Origin: Bacillota bacterium
Lineage (GTDB): Bacteria; Bacillota; Clostridia; Oscillospirales; Acutalibacteraceae
Direction: 5' to 3'
DNA length: 23,094 bases
NCBI GenBank assembly: GCA_023458915.1
Contig: JAEWWM010000016.1
Span: forward strand, 1-23,094
The notes beneath the pieces are model-generated. The model saw only the letters and a list, made by a program, of their open reading frames with translations, was not told where the DNA came from and searched no databases. Position 1 is the stretch's first letter. Every line of letters starts with the position of its first letter. This document shows positions 7,733 through 16,916 of this stretch, piece after piece. The position numbers and the translations under genes are program-made.

Positions 7733-7773
7733 AGTAAGATTTTTACTCAACTTTTTATAAAGGACGGTGAAAC

Positions 7774-7792
7774 GCGGTAGTTAATATACCGC
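7774..7792 (+). promoter_or_regulatory. Hairpin between ribosome-binding site and start codon of nfo
   Basis: AAAGGACGG (about 7759-7767) is the only good ribosome-binding sequence upstream of nfo, yet it lies about 31 bases from ATG 7799. Between them GCGGTA (7774-7779) pairs with TACCGC (7787-7792) around a seven-base loop. Folding would bring the effective spacing down to about 12 bases. A five-codon GTG reading frame also starts at 7767. Confidence 0.35.
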
Positions 7793-7798
7793 TTTATA

Positions 7799-8632
7799 AT
7801 GATAAATATAGGATGCCATCTTTCATCGGTAAACGGATTTACAGCTATGGCTGAAAATGCCATGAAAATAGGAGCTAATACTTTTCAGTATTTTACCCGT
7901 AATCCAAGGGGTGGAACGGCGAGAGCAGTTGATCAAAATGACATTGAAAATTTTATAAATGTAGCCAAGAGAGAAAAATTTGCGCAGATTATTGCTCATG
8001 CGCCGTATACACTTAACCTCTGTTCAGCAGAAAGGCATGTAAGGAGCTTTTCGAAAAATATTTTTAAAGATGATCTTTTGCGCACGGAACTTGTTCCTCA
8101 CAGTTACTATAATCTCCATCCCGGAAGCCATACTGGGCAAGGTTTAGATACCGGAATAAAGCAGATTGCGGATGTTTTGAATTCAGCGCTAAAACCCGAA
8201 CAAACCACTATGGTTCTTCTTGAAACAATGACCGGTAAGGGCAGCGAAATCGGCGGAACTTTTGAAGAAATAAAAAGAATTATTGATGAAATTGATTTGA
8301 GAGGTAATGTTGGTGTATGTTTAGATACCTGTCATATTTTTGACGGCGGGTATGATATTAAAAATAACTTAGAGGGTGTCTTGGAAGAATTTGATGAGAT
8401 TATTGGGCTCAAAAACCTTAAGGTTGTGCATTTAAATGATAGTAAAAACCCGTGTGGCAGCAAGAAAGACCGCCATGAAAAAATTGGCGAAGGAACTATT
8501 GGTCTTGAAGTTATGGCAAAAATTATAAGTCACCCAATGCTTAAAAAGCTGCCGTTTATTTTGGAAACGCCTCATGAGAGTCTTGAAGGATACGCAAAGG
8601 AAATAAAAATCCTCAAAGAGTTGAGCGAATAG
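7799..8632 (+). CDS. nfo: Endonuclease IV (AP endonuclease)
   Basis: A 277-residue cytosolic DNA-repair enzyme that cuts the backbone 5' to abasic sites using a three-zinc centre in a TIM barrel. The motifs are in order: [11 protein letters not shown] at the N-terminus, [43 protein letters not shown], and [20 protein letters not shown] near the end. Together these supply the His, Glu and Asp zinc ligands. Length is normal for the family. There are no ATG, GTG or TTG starts upstream in frame after the stop at 7778, so ATG 7799 is the start despite the unusually distant ribosome-binding site. The neighbours do not share an obvious pathway; it is probably transcribed alone or with read-through from the glycan operon. 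Confidence 0.95.
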   Translation: MINIGCHLSSVNGFTAMAENAMKIGANTFQYFTRNPRGGTARAVDQNDIENFINVAKREKFAQIIAHAPYTLNLCSAERHVRSFSKNIFKDDLLRTELVPHSYYNLHPGSHTGQGLDTGIKQIADVLNSALKPEQTTMVLLETMTGKGSEIGGTFEEIKRIIDEIDLRGNVGVCLDTCHIFDGGYDIKNNLEGVLEEFDEIIGLKNLKVVHLNDSKNPCGSKKDRHEKIGEGTIGLEVMAKIISHPMLKKLPFILETPHESLEGYAKEIKILKELSE

Positions 8633-8695
8633 ATCTGTTTTCAAATCGTTTTTTTATTAAACCTCTTTCAAAAATTATTTAACAGCACAGAAGTT

Positions 8696-8713
8696 AGAGA
8701 GCGCAGCTCTTTT
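8696..8713 (+). terminator. Probable intrinsic terminator after nfo
   Basis: AGAGC (8698-8702) and GCTCT (8706-8710) form a short stem with a three-base loop that runs directly into TTTT. It lies about 65 bases past the nfo stop in the 211-base gap before the phosphoesterase gene. The short stem makes it a modest terminator. Confidence 0.4.
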
Positions 8714-8773
8714 AATCCTTTTATGTACATGTGGGCTTTCGGTTTGAACTAAGTTTGGTTAAGGGAGAGGCGT

Positions 8774-8782
8774 GGGGGGGGG
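8774..8782 (+). repeat. Run of nine G residues
   Basis: A homopolymer of nine G lies 61 bases upstream of the phosphoesterase start, in an otherwise AT-rich gap. No clear promoter could be placed around it. It may be a slippage-prone tract in the control region or an artefact of sequencing. Confidence 0.6.
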
Positions 8783-8843
8783 TAGGCTTTATCGCGTATT
8801 ATCTGGTTTGGAGAAAAATTTAATAGTTTGAAGGACTTTTAAA

Positions 8844-11800
8844 GTGGATAAAAATAAAATTTTAGATTACAGAGGCAGAGAACTTAGCGAAATAGTCGTT
8901 GCTTCGCTAAGGCCTTTCCTTGAAAAAGTAAAGTCAAACGGAATTAAAGAAAGCATAGAAGCTTTTTTGCCGGGGGTAGACCCTCATAAATTTGTTTTGC
9001 AAAAAATAAAAAATCAGCTTGAAAAGCGAAGAGGAATTGAGCTTGGCAGAGGGCTCGGAAGAGCAGATGTGCAGTACCGCTACGACGGCGTGCAGATTGA
9101 ATTTGCAGGTATGCTGAGATTCTTAATTAAAAAAATAACTATCACGGATGACCAAATAATCAAGTCTTTTGACGATATACTTGCTCAAATAGAAGAAAAA
9201 TATATTCTAGATGATAGCTACATTATAAAGAAAATAGACGATGTAGTTCACAACCTTTCCGGTACGGAAATATATAAACCTAGGACATCGGAGGAAAAGA
9301 CTTTATATGACTTTGCCGCGCTTATTTTAGCGGGTTATTATAAATCATCCAGCGAAATTCCAAGTTGGATAGAGCCTGCGCTAGCGAACATCGGGAAAGG
9401 TGAATTTATTGAAAAATGGATTGAAGTTTTGGCGGAGTATATATCTGAAGTGATAGCAAAAGTGAGCGAGGACATATTCTTTGATTTTAAAGTCACGTTC
9501 GATTCGGTAATGGTTCGTACAATTTTAAACAAAAAAACGAACAGAGGGCAGATTTCACAAGTACTCAGCCTTTTTAACATTAACATAAAAGATATAATTT
9601 ATAATTTTGCGAAGAGCTACGTTAGTCCAAGTTTTATAAGAGGTGCAAGCGAGATACTTTCGGATGTTGCGGGAAGTTTTTTAACCGATGTTAATAAAAA
9701 TTTTCTTAGTAACCCGCTTAAAAAAAGCGAGCATATATCTGAAGAACCATTTGATATTACTGTAACTTTGGGCGAAGATGTATTTTCAGAAAGACGTTTT
9801 AGGTGGTTCACAGGCAATTTTTTTACAGAAGGATTTTTGGAATATTCCTATAATCCTGATTTTAGCGAAAGTGTGAGAGTAAAAGCTTTTTGTGAAAGTG
9901 TACCTAAAACCATTCCCGTAATGAATTTGGGACTTATTGCAAGTTACAAAATCGAATATTTTAGCAAATATTCAGTATCTTTGAAAAATTTGCAGCCGGG
10001 TACTGTTTATTACCGAGTAATATGCGCGAAAAATCACAAGAGCCAAATTTTTAAGTTTAAAATCGGTGCGCCATCAAATAATTTTAAATTCATGATTTTA
10101 GCAGACTCACAGGGTATGGTTAAACATGATTACAACGTTTTTTCTAGAATGTTTGAAGCTGCTTTAAAAAAAGACAATGAGTTCGATTTTGTAGTGCATC
10201 TTGGTGATTTTGTAGACGACGGAAACAATGAAGATCAATGGAGCTGGGTGCTTAAAAGTGATGCTTGGCGAGAAAGCGCTGTCGTACCCATGAGCGGCAA
10301 CCATGAAGCAAGGATAAACGCGGCCGCAAGCAAAGCAGGCGTTGAAAATTCTGTTATAGGACATTTTAATGTAGGAGGATTGCCGCCACAGAATACATCT
10401 GCCGGAATGTATTATTCTTTTGTTTATAATAACGCAACTTTTATAGTTTTAAATACAAACACAGGCAGTGAAGAGGGGCTTGATAAAAACCAGTACAAAT
10501 GGGCGCTTTCAGTTGCAAAAAACGCTAAAACTCGCTGGAAAATCCTCCTCACCCATAAAACACCCTATTCTAATGGTCCGCATAGTAAAGATCCTGATGT
10601 CAAAAAAATCGGCAAACAAATAATCGACCTTGCTTATCAAGGGGAAATTGATATAGTTATAGGTGGTCATGACCATGTTTATGCAAGGACACCTTTTTTG
10701 ATTGAAGGTGAAGAAATTTCTGCAAAATATTCTTATGAAAAGCATGGTGAACAAAAATACGAAACCTTTATTCAGCCTGAAGGAACGGTTTTTATAATTC
10801 CCGGAACTTCAGGAGTGAAAAATTATAAACAGCATCTTTCTGTTAATTTCCCTGTACACGCTATGCTTGACCTTGATGGCCCTGTGTATTCAGAAGTAAA
10901 GGTAATTGGAGAAAATCTTTATTTTAATTCTTATTTATTTGACATAAAAAACGAAAAATTTAAAAAGGTAGATTCGTTTGGGGTTAAGAAAGCAGATTTT
11001 TCTGAAAAATTGATTGATAACAAATATGTTTCAGAATATATAAACACTATACCAGATATTCCGTGGATTGATCACAGCGTTAGAATAAAGAAAGCTTTTA
11101 AAATGTACGAAAGCCTTGATTACAGCGAAAAAGTAAATGTTAAAAATTACAGGAATCTTTTAAGCGCTGCGCGCATGAATAAAAGCTTAAAAAATATAAC
11201 TAATATGGAGATAAGAACTGTTAAAAACAGACGTGAGTTTATCGCCGCGATTAAAGATTCAAACGTCGGCACAATAATTACGAGTAGCGACGAAATAAAG
11301 TTTGAAAATAAAATTTCTTTAAATGACAAAATTATAATAGATCGAGATTTGTGCATAACAGGAAGCGCAAAGCTGTCACATATAAGATTTAAAATTCACG
11401 AAAAAGGTTTTTTAATCTTAGCGGGAAGTGTGTGCGTAGATAATACCCGTAAGCCGCTTTCCTTTTACCCCGCGCGCAGCATTTTTGAAATGCACGATGA
11501 TTCGGTTTTGATTTTAAATGACAACGCTACCATAAGTAGTGGCTACGGCATAGGATTTAAAGGTTACGGTATAAACATGGTGGGGGAGAACTGCGCGGTT
11601 TATCTGAATAGTTCTGGGCATAATTTTGTAAGCCGAGGAGTTGTGTTTTCTACTAAACCCACTTCCAAGGTTATTGTAACTTCGGGAAAATACCTTTCTG
11701 CAAGCGGGAATTATGCGCTAAATATAAACGGCCTTCTTCGAATCAGGAGCGGGTTTATAAGAAGCATTAAAGGGTACTATGATTCGAAAATAATCATTGA

Positions 11801-11993
11801 CGGAGGAATAATAGGAGAGGACAATAAACCGGAGTTTCCAATTCCGATTGAGTGTTTCGGAGAAATTAAAATTAACCGAGGAATTATTAAAGCACGAGAT
11901 GGGATTTCTATTTTGATTCATAAAAATAACAAAACAAAAATTTTGGTTTCAAAGCTCGCAGTTGATATGAAAGGTGAAATCCTGTATAGTTAA
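8844..11993 (+). CDS. Large multidomain metallophosphoesterase (purple-acid-phosphatase-like) with C-terminal beta-helix-like region
   Basis: A 1049-residue protein. Residues 1-300 are an unrecognised, mainly helical region. About 303-408 looks like the FN3-like domain that precedes purple acid phosphatases (ends LQPGTVYYRVICAKN). About 414-660 is a calcineurin-type phosphoesterase with all metal motifs: LADSQ (D421), GDFVDDG (D455), GNHE (N486, H487), LLTHKTPY (H571) and GGHDH (H609, H611). A short helical linker (about 715-785) follows. Residues about 795-1049 hold repeated short beta-strand and turn units resembling a right-handed beta-helix of the pectate-lyase type. The start is GTG after AAGGA. 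An in-frame TGA at 8829 rules out a longer N-terminus, and no signal peptide is present, which is odd for domains usually found outside the cell. A phosphatase or phosphodiesterase acting on a surface polymer is possible; the substrate is unknown. Confidence 0.8.
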   Translation: MDKNKILDYRGRELSEIVVASLRPFLEKVKSNGIKESIEAFLPGVDPHKFVLQKIKNQLEKRRGIELGRGLGRADVQYRYDGVQIEFAGMLRFLIKKITITDDQIIKSFDDILAQIEEKYILDDSYIIKKIDDVVHNLSGTEIYKPRTSEEKTLYDFAALILAGYYKSSSEIPSWIEPALANIGKGEFIEKWIEVLAEYISEVIAKVSEDIFFDFKVTFDSVMVRTILNKKTNRGQISQVLSLFNINIKDIIYNFAKSYVSPSFIRGASEILSDVAGSFLTDVNKNFLSNPLKKSEHISEEPFDITVTLGEDVFSERRFRWFTGNFFTEGFLEYSYNPDFSESVRVKAFCESVPKTIPVMNLGLIASYKIEYFSKYSVSLKNLQPGTVYYRVICAKNHKSQIFKFKIGAPSNNFKFMILADSQGMVKHDYNVFSRMFEAALKKDNEFDFVVHLGDFVDDGNNEDQWSWVLKSDAWRESAVVPMSGNHEARINAAASKAGVENSVIGHFNVGGLPPQNTSAGMYYSFVYNNATFIVLNTNTGSEEGLDKNQYKWALSVAKNAKTRWKILLTHKTPYSNGPHSKDPDVKKIGKQIIDLAYQGEIDIVIGGHDHVYARTPFLIEGEEISAKYSYEKHGEQKYETFIQPEGTVFIIPGTSGVKNYKQHLSVNFPVHAMLDLDGPVYSEVKVIGENLYFNSYLFDIKNEKFKKVDSFGVKKADFSEKLIDNKYVSEYINTIPDIPWIDHSVRIKKAFKMYESLDYSEKVNVKNYRNLLSAARMNKSLKNITNMEIRTVKNRREFIAAIKDSNVGTIITSSDEIKFENKISLNDKIIIDRDLCITGSAKLSHIRFKIHEKGFLILAGSVCVDNTRKPLSFYPARSIFEMHDDSVLILNDNATISSGYGIGFKGYGINMVGENCAVYLNSSGHNFVSRGVVFSTKPTSKVIVTSGKYLSASGNYALNINGLLRIRSGFIRSIKGYYDSKIIIDGGIIGEDNKPEFPIPIECFGEIKINRGIIKARDGISILIHKNNKTKILVSKLAVDMKGEILYS

Positions 11994-12044
11994 TATTTAA
12001 GAACATCTACGAGAAAGGCAGGATTAAATTTTGCGCTTTGTGCA

Positions 12045-12998
12045 ATGATTTATAAAATGAAAGATTACAGACGTTTAACCGCGCGTGAAAAGAAGAAAAT
12101 TAGTTTTTATAAAAAATCCAGAAAAAATCTGAAATGGTGGGCTGTATTTTCGGGTATAGTTGTACTTTTTTTGTGCGGTTTAGTAGCATTTTATATGTTT
12201 ATTGACAGTAAAAGCGAATCTTCAGGTATTACAACAGCTTCTACCGGGAACAATTCGCCTTTGCAGGATACTGACGGCCTGGATGAGCTTAGCAGAAAAG
12301 AGCTGGAGAGAGAATCAGAAAAAAATAAAAAGATAGATACTTCAAAAAACGATAATGAAGGCGCCGAGCCGCAGTCATCTCCCGAAAAACCCTATGATTT
12401 TTCTGAATGGAACAAATCCTGCGCAGCTGAAATGATTGTTATAAATAAAGATAATCCAGTTCCTGATGGAATGAAGTTTACAACCAAGCTTTGCCGTGGA
12501 AAAGAAGTTGCAGCTCTTGCATCTGAAGACCTTGAAAAAATGGTCTTAGCTGCCCAAAAAGAAAAGGTTACTTTGTGGATATCATCCGGATACCGCGATA
12601 CAAATCTTCAAACCAAACTTTTTAACAGGCAAGTTGAAGCTGAAAAATCAAGGGCAAAAGAAGTTATAAGTACTGAAGAAGCCGAGGAGCGCGCCTCACG
12701 CGTAGTTGCAAGACCTGGCAGAAGCGAGCACAATACTGGGTTTGCGGTGGATTTTAACGGCGTCACGGATAATTTTTACACAACTTCGGAATATAAATGG
12801 TTGATGGATAACGCGCATAAGTACGGTTTTATTGAAAGATATCAAAAAAAGTGGAGCGATTACACCGGAGTGACTTTTGAACCATGGCATTTTAGGTACG
12901 TTGGAGCAGAAAACGCTGCTAAAATTAAGGAAAGTGGACTGTGCCTTGAAGAATACGTTATAAAAAATCTTATTAAAATTAATAAAAGTAAAGCCTAA
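12045..12998 (+). CDS. VanY-type D-alanyl-D-alanine carboxypeptidase, membrane-anchored
   Basis: A 317-residue protein with a short basic cytoplasmic tail, one membrane segment (about 31-53), a low-complexity acidic and Ser-rich linker (about 55-118) and an extracellular peptidase domain. The zinc peptidase signature is complete: SSGYRD (R184), RSEHNTGFAVDFN (H229, D236) and EPWHFRY (E279, H282). Such enzymes remove the last D-Ala from peptidoglycan stem peptides, limiting crosslinking. No vanH/A/X or sensor kinase is nearby, so this looks like ordinary wall remodelling, not a resistance cassette. ATG 12045 has only a distant AGGCAGGA; ATG 12057 is a possible alternative that gives MKDYRRL. 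It lies 51 bases after the phosphoesterase and may be co-transcribed with it. Confidence 0.9.
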   Translation: MIYKMKDYRRLTAREKKKISFYKKSRKNLKWWAVFSGIVVLFLCGLVAFYMFIDSKSESSGITTASTGNNSPLQDTDGLDELSRKELERESEKNKKIDTSKNDNEGAEPQSSPEKPYDFSEWNKSCAAEMIVINKDNPVPDGMKFTTKLCRGKEVAALASEDLEKMVLAAQKEKVTLWISSGYRDTNLQTKLFNRQVEAEKSRAKEVISTEEAEERASRVVARPGRSEHNTGFAVDFNGVTDNFYTTSEYKWLMDNAHKYGFIERYQKKWSDYTGVTFEPWHFRYVGAENAAKIKESGLCLEEYVIKNLIKINKSKA

Positions 12999-13118
12999 AA
13001 ATAAAAATATTCTAAAACTGCAGAAAGTGCAATTTTAATTCTTTAATTATTATGGAAGAATATTAAGATAGACTTATTTTATACCAAAAATCTCCTTACC
13101 TTAATTTTAATAGTAGGC

Positions 13119-13147
13119 TTGACTAGTTTTTAAAGCAAATATAAGTA
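13119..13147 (+). promoter_or_regulatory. Candidate promoter of gltX-glnS
   Basis: TTGACT (13119-13124) is 5/6 of the -35 consensus. TAAGTA lies 17 bases on (13142-13147), overlapping the alternative TATAAG (13140-13145, 15-base spacing). The gltX ATG at 13173 follows, with GAGGA as ribosome-binding site. The 174-base gap shows no T-box hallmark. Confidence 0.5.
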
Positions 13148-13172
13148 TAGAGTAAAAGTAGAGGAAAATCAT

Positions 13173-14627
13173 ATGAGCCAAAAAGTCAGAACAAGATTTG
13201 CACCGAGCCCAACGGGTTATATGCACATAGGTAATCTTAGAACTGCTCTTTATGAGTATCTAATTGCAAAATCACAAGGCGGAGATTTTATTCTCCGAAT
13301 CGAAGATACTGATAGATCTCGTTTTGTAGAAGGTGCTGAAGATATTATTTATAGTACTTTAAAATCAGTTGGTTTAAAACACGACGAGGGCCCGGACATT
13401 GGCGGGAAATATGGACCATATAGGCAAAGCGAACGTCAAGGGCAGTATCTTAAATATGCACAGGAACTTATAGAAAAAGGCGCGGCTTATTATTGCTTTT
13501 GTGATAAACAAGATGAAGAATCTTTGGGTGCACAGTCTGGTTACCGCGACAAATGCCGTGACTTTAACAATGAAACAGTTAGTAAATTTTTAAGTGAGAA
13601 TAAAAAATATGTAATTCGGCAAAAAATGCCTCTTGAAGGGCAAATTTCATTTGAAGATTCTATTTTTGGAAAAATTACAGTTGAAAATAAAGAACTTGAA
13701 GATCAAATTCTTATTAAAAGCGACGGCTATCCAACTTACAATTTTGCAAACGTTGTTGATGATCATGAAATGCGCATAACCCATGTAGTGCGCGGAAGTG
13801 AATATCTTTCATCCACTCCAAAATATAATCTTCTCTACAAGGCGTTTAGCTGGGAAATTCCAATTTATATTCACCTGCCACTTATCATGGGCCAAAACGA
13901 GGATGGCACTGTTTCAAAGCTTTCTAAGCGCCATGGAGCGGTTAGTTTCGAAGATTTAATTGAAAAAGGGTATCTTCCTGAAGCGATAATAAATTACATT
14001 GCTTTTTTAGGGTGGTGTCCGGAAAGCAACCGCGAAATATTTTCGCTTAAAGAGTTGATTCACGAATTTTCAATTTCAAGGATAAGTAAATCGCCAGCCG
14101 TTTTTGATTACAAAAAACTTGATTGGTTTAACAGCGAGTATATAAAAATAAAATCACCTGAAGAATTTGAAAAATTAGCAGAACCTTACATTAAACAGAT
14201 ACTCAGAAATACAAACTTAGATTTAAATAAAATTGCTTCTTTGGTTCAGATGAGAATTTCACGCCTTAATGAAATTTCTGAGATAATTGACTTTCTTGCG
14301 GAGCTTCCTGATTATGACATAGATTTATTTCAAAATAAAAAAAGCAAAACCACGCTAGAAAGTTCATTTGATGTACTTTTAAAAGTAAAAGATAAGTTTT
14401 CTAATCTTTCTATTTGGAATTATAATTCAATACATGATTTACTTATAAGTACCGCTGCTGATATGGGTGTTAAAAACGGAATTGTTATGTGGCCGGTTAG
14501 AATTGCAGTTTCAGGTAAATTAGTAACCCCTGGTGGCGCAGTTGAAATTCTTGATATTCTCGGCAAAGAGGAATCTCTAACAAGAATTGAAAATGCTGTA
14601 ACAAAACTTGAAAACACACTGAAATAG
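13173..14627 (+). CDS. gltX: Glutamyl-tRNA synthetase
   Basis: A 484-residue class I aminoacyl-tRNA synthetase that joins glutamate to tRNA-Glu in the cytosol. The ATP-binding HIGH-like motif is in [16 protein letters not shown] (residues 10-25), and the KMSKS-like motif is KLSKR (249-253). Also present are [10 protein letters not shown] (41-50), GPYRQSER and a Cys-x-Cys pair (C108, C110) with C128, likely part of a zinc site. Length is normal for bacterial GluRS. Because a separate GlnRS gene follows, this enzyme probably has discriminating specificity for tRNA-Glu. The two genes are 13 bases apart and clearly form one operon. Confidence 0.96.
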   Translation: MSQKVRTRFAPSPTGYMHIGNLRTALYEYLIAKSQGGDFILRIEDTDRSRFVEGAEDIIYSTLKSVGLKHDEGPDIGGKYGPYRQSERQGQYLKYAQELIEKGAAYYCFCDKQDEESLGAQSGYRDKCRDFNNETVSKFLSENKKYVIRQKMPLEGQISFEDSIFGKITVENKELEDQILIKSDGYPTYNFANVVDDHEMRITHVVRGSEYLSSTPKYNLLYKAFSWEIPIYIHLPLIMGQNEDGTVSKLSKRHGAVSFEDLIEKGYLPEAIINYIAFLGWCPESNREIFSLKELIHEFSISRISKSPAVFDYKKLDWFNSEYIKIKSPEEFEKLAEPYIKQILRNTNLDLNKIASLVQMRISRLNEISEIIDFLAELPDYDIDLFQNKKSKTTLESSFDVLLKVKDKFSNLSIWNYNSIHDLLISTAADMGVKNGIVMWPVRIAVSGKLVTPGGAVEILDILGKEESLTRIENAVTKLENTLK

Positions 14628-14640
14628 AGGAGAAAAAGTG

Positions 14641-16326
14641 ATGGAAAACAGTAATTTAGAAATGCAAAATGAAATTTCAGGTAATTTCATTTTTGAAGAA
14701 ATAAAAAAAGATATAGCACCAGGTGGAAAGTATGAAGGTAAAACCGTTCACACAAGATTTCCTCCTGAACCTAATGGATATCTTCATATAGGCCATGCAA
14801 AAGCTATATGTATTGATTTTGAAGCCGCAGCAAAGTTTAGCGGTAAGTGTAATCTACGCATGGATGATACCAATCCAACTAAAGAAGACGTTGAATATGT
14901 AGAGTCTATAAAAGAAGATGTAAAATGGCTTGGGTACAATTGGGAAGATAGATTTTATTACGCATCCGATTATTTTGATGTGATGTATGAAAATGCAGTA
15001 GGCCTTATCAAAAAAGGCTTAGCTTATGTTTGTGAGCTTACTCAGGATGAAGTTAAAGCAAACAGAGGTGATACGTCTATTCCTGCAAAATGCCCATATC
15101 GTGATAGGCCAATTTCTGAAAGTTTTGACCTTTTTATTCGCATGAAAAACGGTGAATTCCCTGACGGAAAAATGACGCTTCGTGCGAAAATAGATCTTGC
15201 TTCCGGCAATTTTAATATGCGTGACCCTGTTATTTATCGCATAATCCACACCGATCACCACCGTACAGGTGACAAATGGTGCATATATCCAATGTATGAC
15301 TACGCGCATCCTATTGAAGATGCAATCGAAAACATAACTCACTCACTTTGTACACTGGAGTTTGAAGATCACCGTCCGTTTTATGATTGGGTTATAAACA
15401 ATATGGAAGACTTGAAAACCAAGCCTCGCCAAATTGAATTTGCAAGGCTTAACATAAATAATACGGTCATGAGCAAAAGAAAGCTTCTTCGCCTTGTTAA
15501 AGAAGGTTACGTTAGTGGCTGGGATGATCCTCGCCTTCCGACTCTTTCAGGACTAAGGCGCCGTGGCTATACTCCCGCGTCTATAAGAAGTTTTTGTGAA
15601 AAAATCGGAGTTTCAAAAGTAATTAGCACAGTTGAGTATAGCTTTTTGGAGCATTGTCTGCGCGAAGATCTTAATCTCAAAGCCAAGAGAGTTATGGCGG
15701 TTCTTGACCCAGTTAAACTTATAATTACAAATTATCCTGATGACAAAACTGAGGAATTTGAAATTGAAAACAATCCAAATGATGAGAATGCAGGTAAAAG
15801 GAAAATAAATTTTTCAAAAGAGCTTTATATTGAATCAGAAGATTTTATGGAAGTTCCCACTGCGAAATATTTTAGGCTTTCTCCTGGGATGGAAGTACGT
15901 TTAAAGTCAGCTTATGTTGTTAAATGTACAGGCTGCAAAAAAGATGAATCGGGCAAAATTATTGAAGTTTACTGTGAATACGACCCGGATTCTCGAGGTG
16001 GCAACACGACAGATGGCAGAAAAATTAAAGGCACGATTCATTGGGTAGATTCAAAAACTGCAGTGGATGCGCAAATAAACCTTTATGACAATTTATTCAC
16101 GACTTCTGACCCTGAATCTGAAGGAGATTTTATAAATGTACTTAACAAAAATTCACTTAAAATAATGAAAAACTGTAAGGTTGAGAAAAGTCTTGAATCC
16201 ATCAAATTCAGCGAATCTTATCAATTTATGCGTATGGGATACTTTTGCCTTGATAAAGAAAGTATTTCTGACGAAAAATTGATTTTTAATCGTAGTGTCG
16301 GCCTTAAAGATGGATTTAAAAAGTAA
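14641..16326 (+). CDS. glnS: Glutaminyl-tRNA synthetase
   Basis: A 561-residue class I synthetase that attaches glutamine to tRNA-Gln. It has the GlnRS form of the signature, [18 protein letters not shown] (HIGH at residues 49-52), [11 protein letters not shown] (72-82) and the MSKRK form of KMSKS (277-281). It also has a full C-terminal anticodon-binding beta-barrel region with [11 protein letters not shown] sequence. GTG 14638 is in frame directly before ATG 14641. ATG is preferred because GAGGAG (14627-14632) sits 8 bases from it. The pairing with gltX means the cell charges tRNA-Gln directly. GlnRS is patchily distributed in Firmicutes, and its presence in clostridia is usually explained by gene transfer. 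It ends at the bidirectional terminator shared with the peptide operon. Confidence 0.95.
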   Translation: MENSNLEMQNEISGNFIFEEIKKDIAPGGKYEGKTVHTRFPPEPNGYLHIGHAKAICIDFEAAAKFSGKCNLRMDDTNPTKEDVEYVESIKEDVKWLGYNWEDRFYYASDYFDVMYENAVGLIKKGLAYVCELTQDEVKANRGDTSIPAKCPYRDRPISESFDLFIRMKNGEFPDGKMTLRAKIDLASGNFNMRDPVIYRIIHTDHHRTGDKWCIYPMYDYAHPIEDAIENITHSLCTLEFEDHRPFYDWVINNMEDLKTKPRQIEFARLNINNTVMSKRKLLRLVKEGYVSGWDDPRLPTLSGLRRRGYTPASIRSFCEKIGVSKVISTVEYSFLEHCLREDLNLKAKRVMAVLDPVKLIITNYPDDKTEEFEIENNPNDENAGKRKINFSKELYIESEDFMEVPTAKYFRLSPGMEVRLKSAYVVKCTGCKKDESGKIIEVYCEYDPDSRGGNTTDGRKIKGTIHWVDSKTAVDAQINLYDNLFTTSDPESEGDFINVLNKNSLKIMKNCKVEKSLESIKFSESYQFMRMGYFCLDKESISDEKLIFNRSVGLKDGFKK

Positions 16327-16340
16327 ATCCGGTATAAAAA

Positions 16341-16378
16341 TAAAAAAATCTCCCGGAGCAGATTTTTTCTGCTCCGGG
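16341..16378. terminator. Strong hairpin between convergent glnS and Nif11 operons
   Basis: CCCGGAGCAGA (16352-16362) pairs perfectly with TCTGCTCCGGG (16368-16378) around a TTTTT loop, an 11-bp GC-rich stem in an AT-rich gap. On the minus strand it is followed after AGA by a seven-T run (16342-16348), ideal for ending the peptide operon. On the plus strand it is followed only by TATATATGTTT, a poorer U-tract, so it should stop glnS transcription less efficiently. Confidence 0.85.
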
Positions 16379-16403
16379 TATATATGTTTGAATATAATTT
16401 CGC

Positions 16404-16892
16404 TTACGCTCTATTTTGGTTAGCTAGTGCTAACTGCTGCTCTAATTCTTTTATCCTTAGTTTGGTACTTTCAAGATCATATTTTCTTTTTGCTTCAACC
16501 CAACCGGTAATAAGATTACTTCCACCGAGAAGCAAGTTTACAACAGGGCCAGCTAACATTGCAATAGATCTAAGAGTGCTTTCTTCACTACCGCCTTTGT
16601 AGTCTATATGTGTAGCGGTAGTTGGTATACCCTGAAATTCAACAGTAGTTTTTCCACCACCCGCGATCTGTTCAAGTTCACTTTCGGACAGTTTTCCTCT
16701 ACTCATCTTATCTGCGTATATTTCCAAAATATCTAGTGCCTTCTGTAGCTCATTTTTAGAAAATCCGCCATTAGAATGTTCTAATGCAAATTTGTACATA
16801 TCTTCAAAATTTTTCTTTGCAAAAAATTCAGACGTGAGATTTTTATCTGCTGAAACATTGTTTAAAAAATTTATTAAATTATTATTTTCCAT
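16404..16892 (-). CDS. Nif11-leader precursor peptide with long hydrophobic/coiled-coil core
   Basis: A 162-residue protein and the last gene of the three-peptide operon. The leader (about residues 1-80) is Nif11-like and helical, ending SESELEQIAGGGK, the double-glycine site cut by C39 peptidase-transporters. The core (about 81-162) is long for this family: a polar part, a hydrophobic segment (about 108-131, LRSIAMLAGPVVNLLLGG...), then a charged heptad-like tail (133-157, RKYDLESTKLRIKELEQQLA) likely to form a coiled coil. There is no cysteine in the whole protein, arguing against a thioether or disulfide product. ATG 16892 is chosen because AAGGGGG sits about 9 bases ahead; the TTG at 16901 is too close to it. 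Function is unknown; a secreted or membrane-inserting peptide is inferred. Confidence 0.75.
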   Translation of the reverse strand: MENNNLINFLNNVSADKNLTSEFFAKKNFEDMYKFALEHSNGGFSKNELQKALDILEIYADKMSRGKLSESELEQIAGGGKTTVEFQGIPTTATHIDYKGGSEESTLRSIAMLAGPVVNLLLGGSNLITGWVEAKRKYDLESTKLRIKELEQQLALANQNRA

Positions 16893-16916
16893 TATGCACA
16901 ACCCCCTTGTATTTCA

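Noticed and set aside
12045..12998. Vancomycin-resistance cassette
   Set aside because: Only a VanY-type peptidase is present. There is no vanH, ligase, vanX or two-component system nearby, so wall remodelling is the simpler reading.
12999..13172. T-box leader upstream of gltX
   Set aside because: The 174-base gap is AT-rich with no convincing specifier stem, T-box sequence or terminator/antiterminator pair; a plain promoter explains it.
15019..15342. A 107-codon open frame on the minus strand
   Set aside because: It is wholly inside glnS, whose motifs are intact; it is a shadow of codon use in the real gene.
16893..16901. TTG start extending the third peptide by three codons
   Set aside because: The TTG nearly overlaps the AAGGGGG ribosome-binding site, whereas ATG 16892 is correctly spaced.
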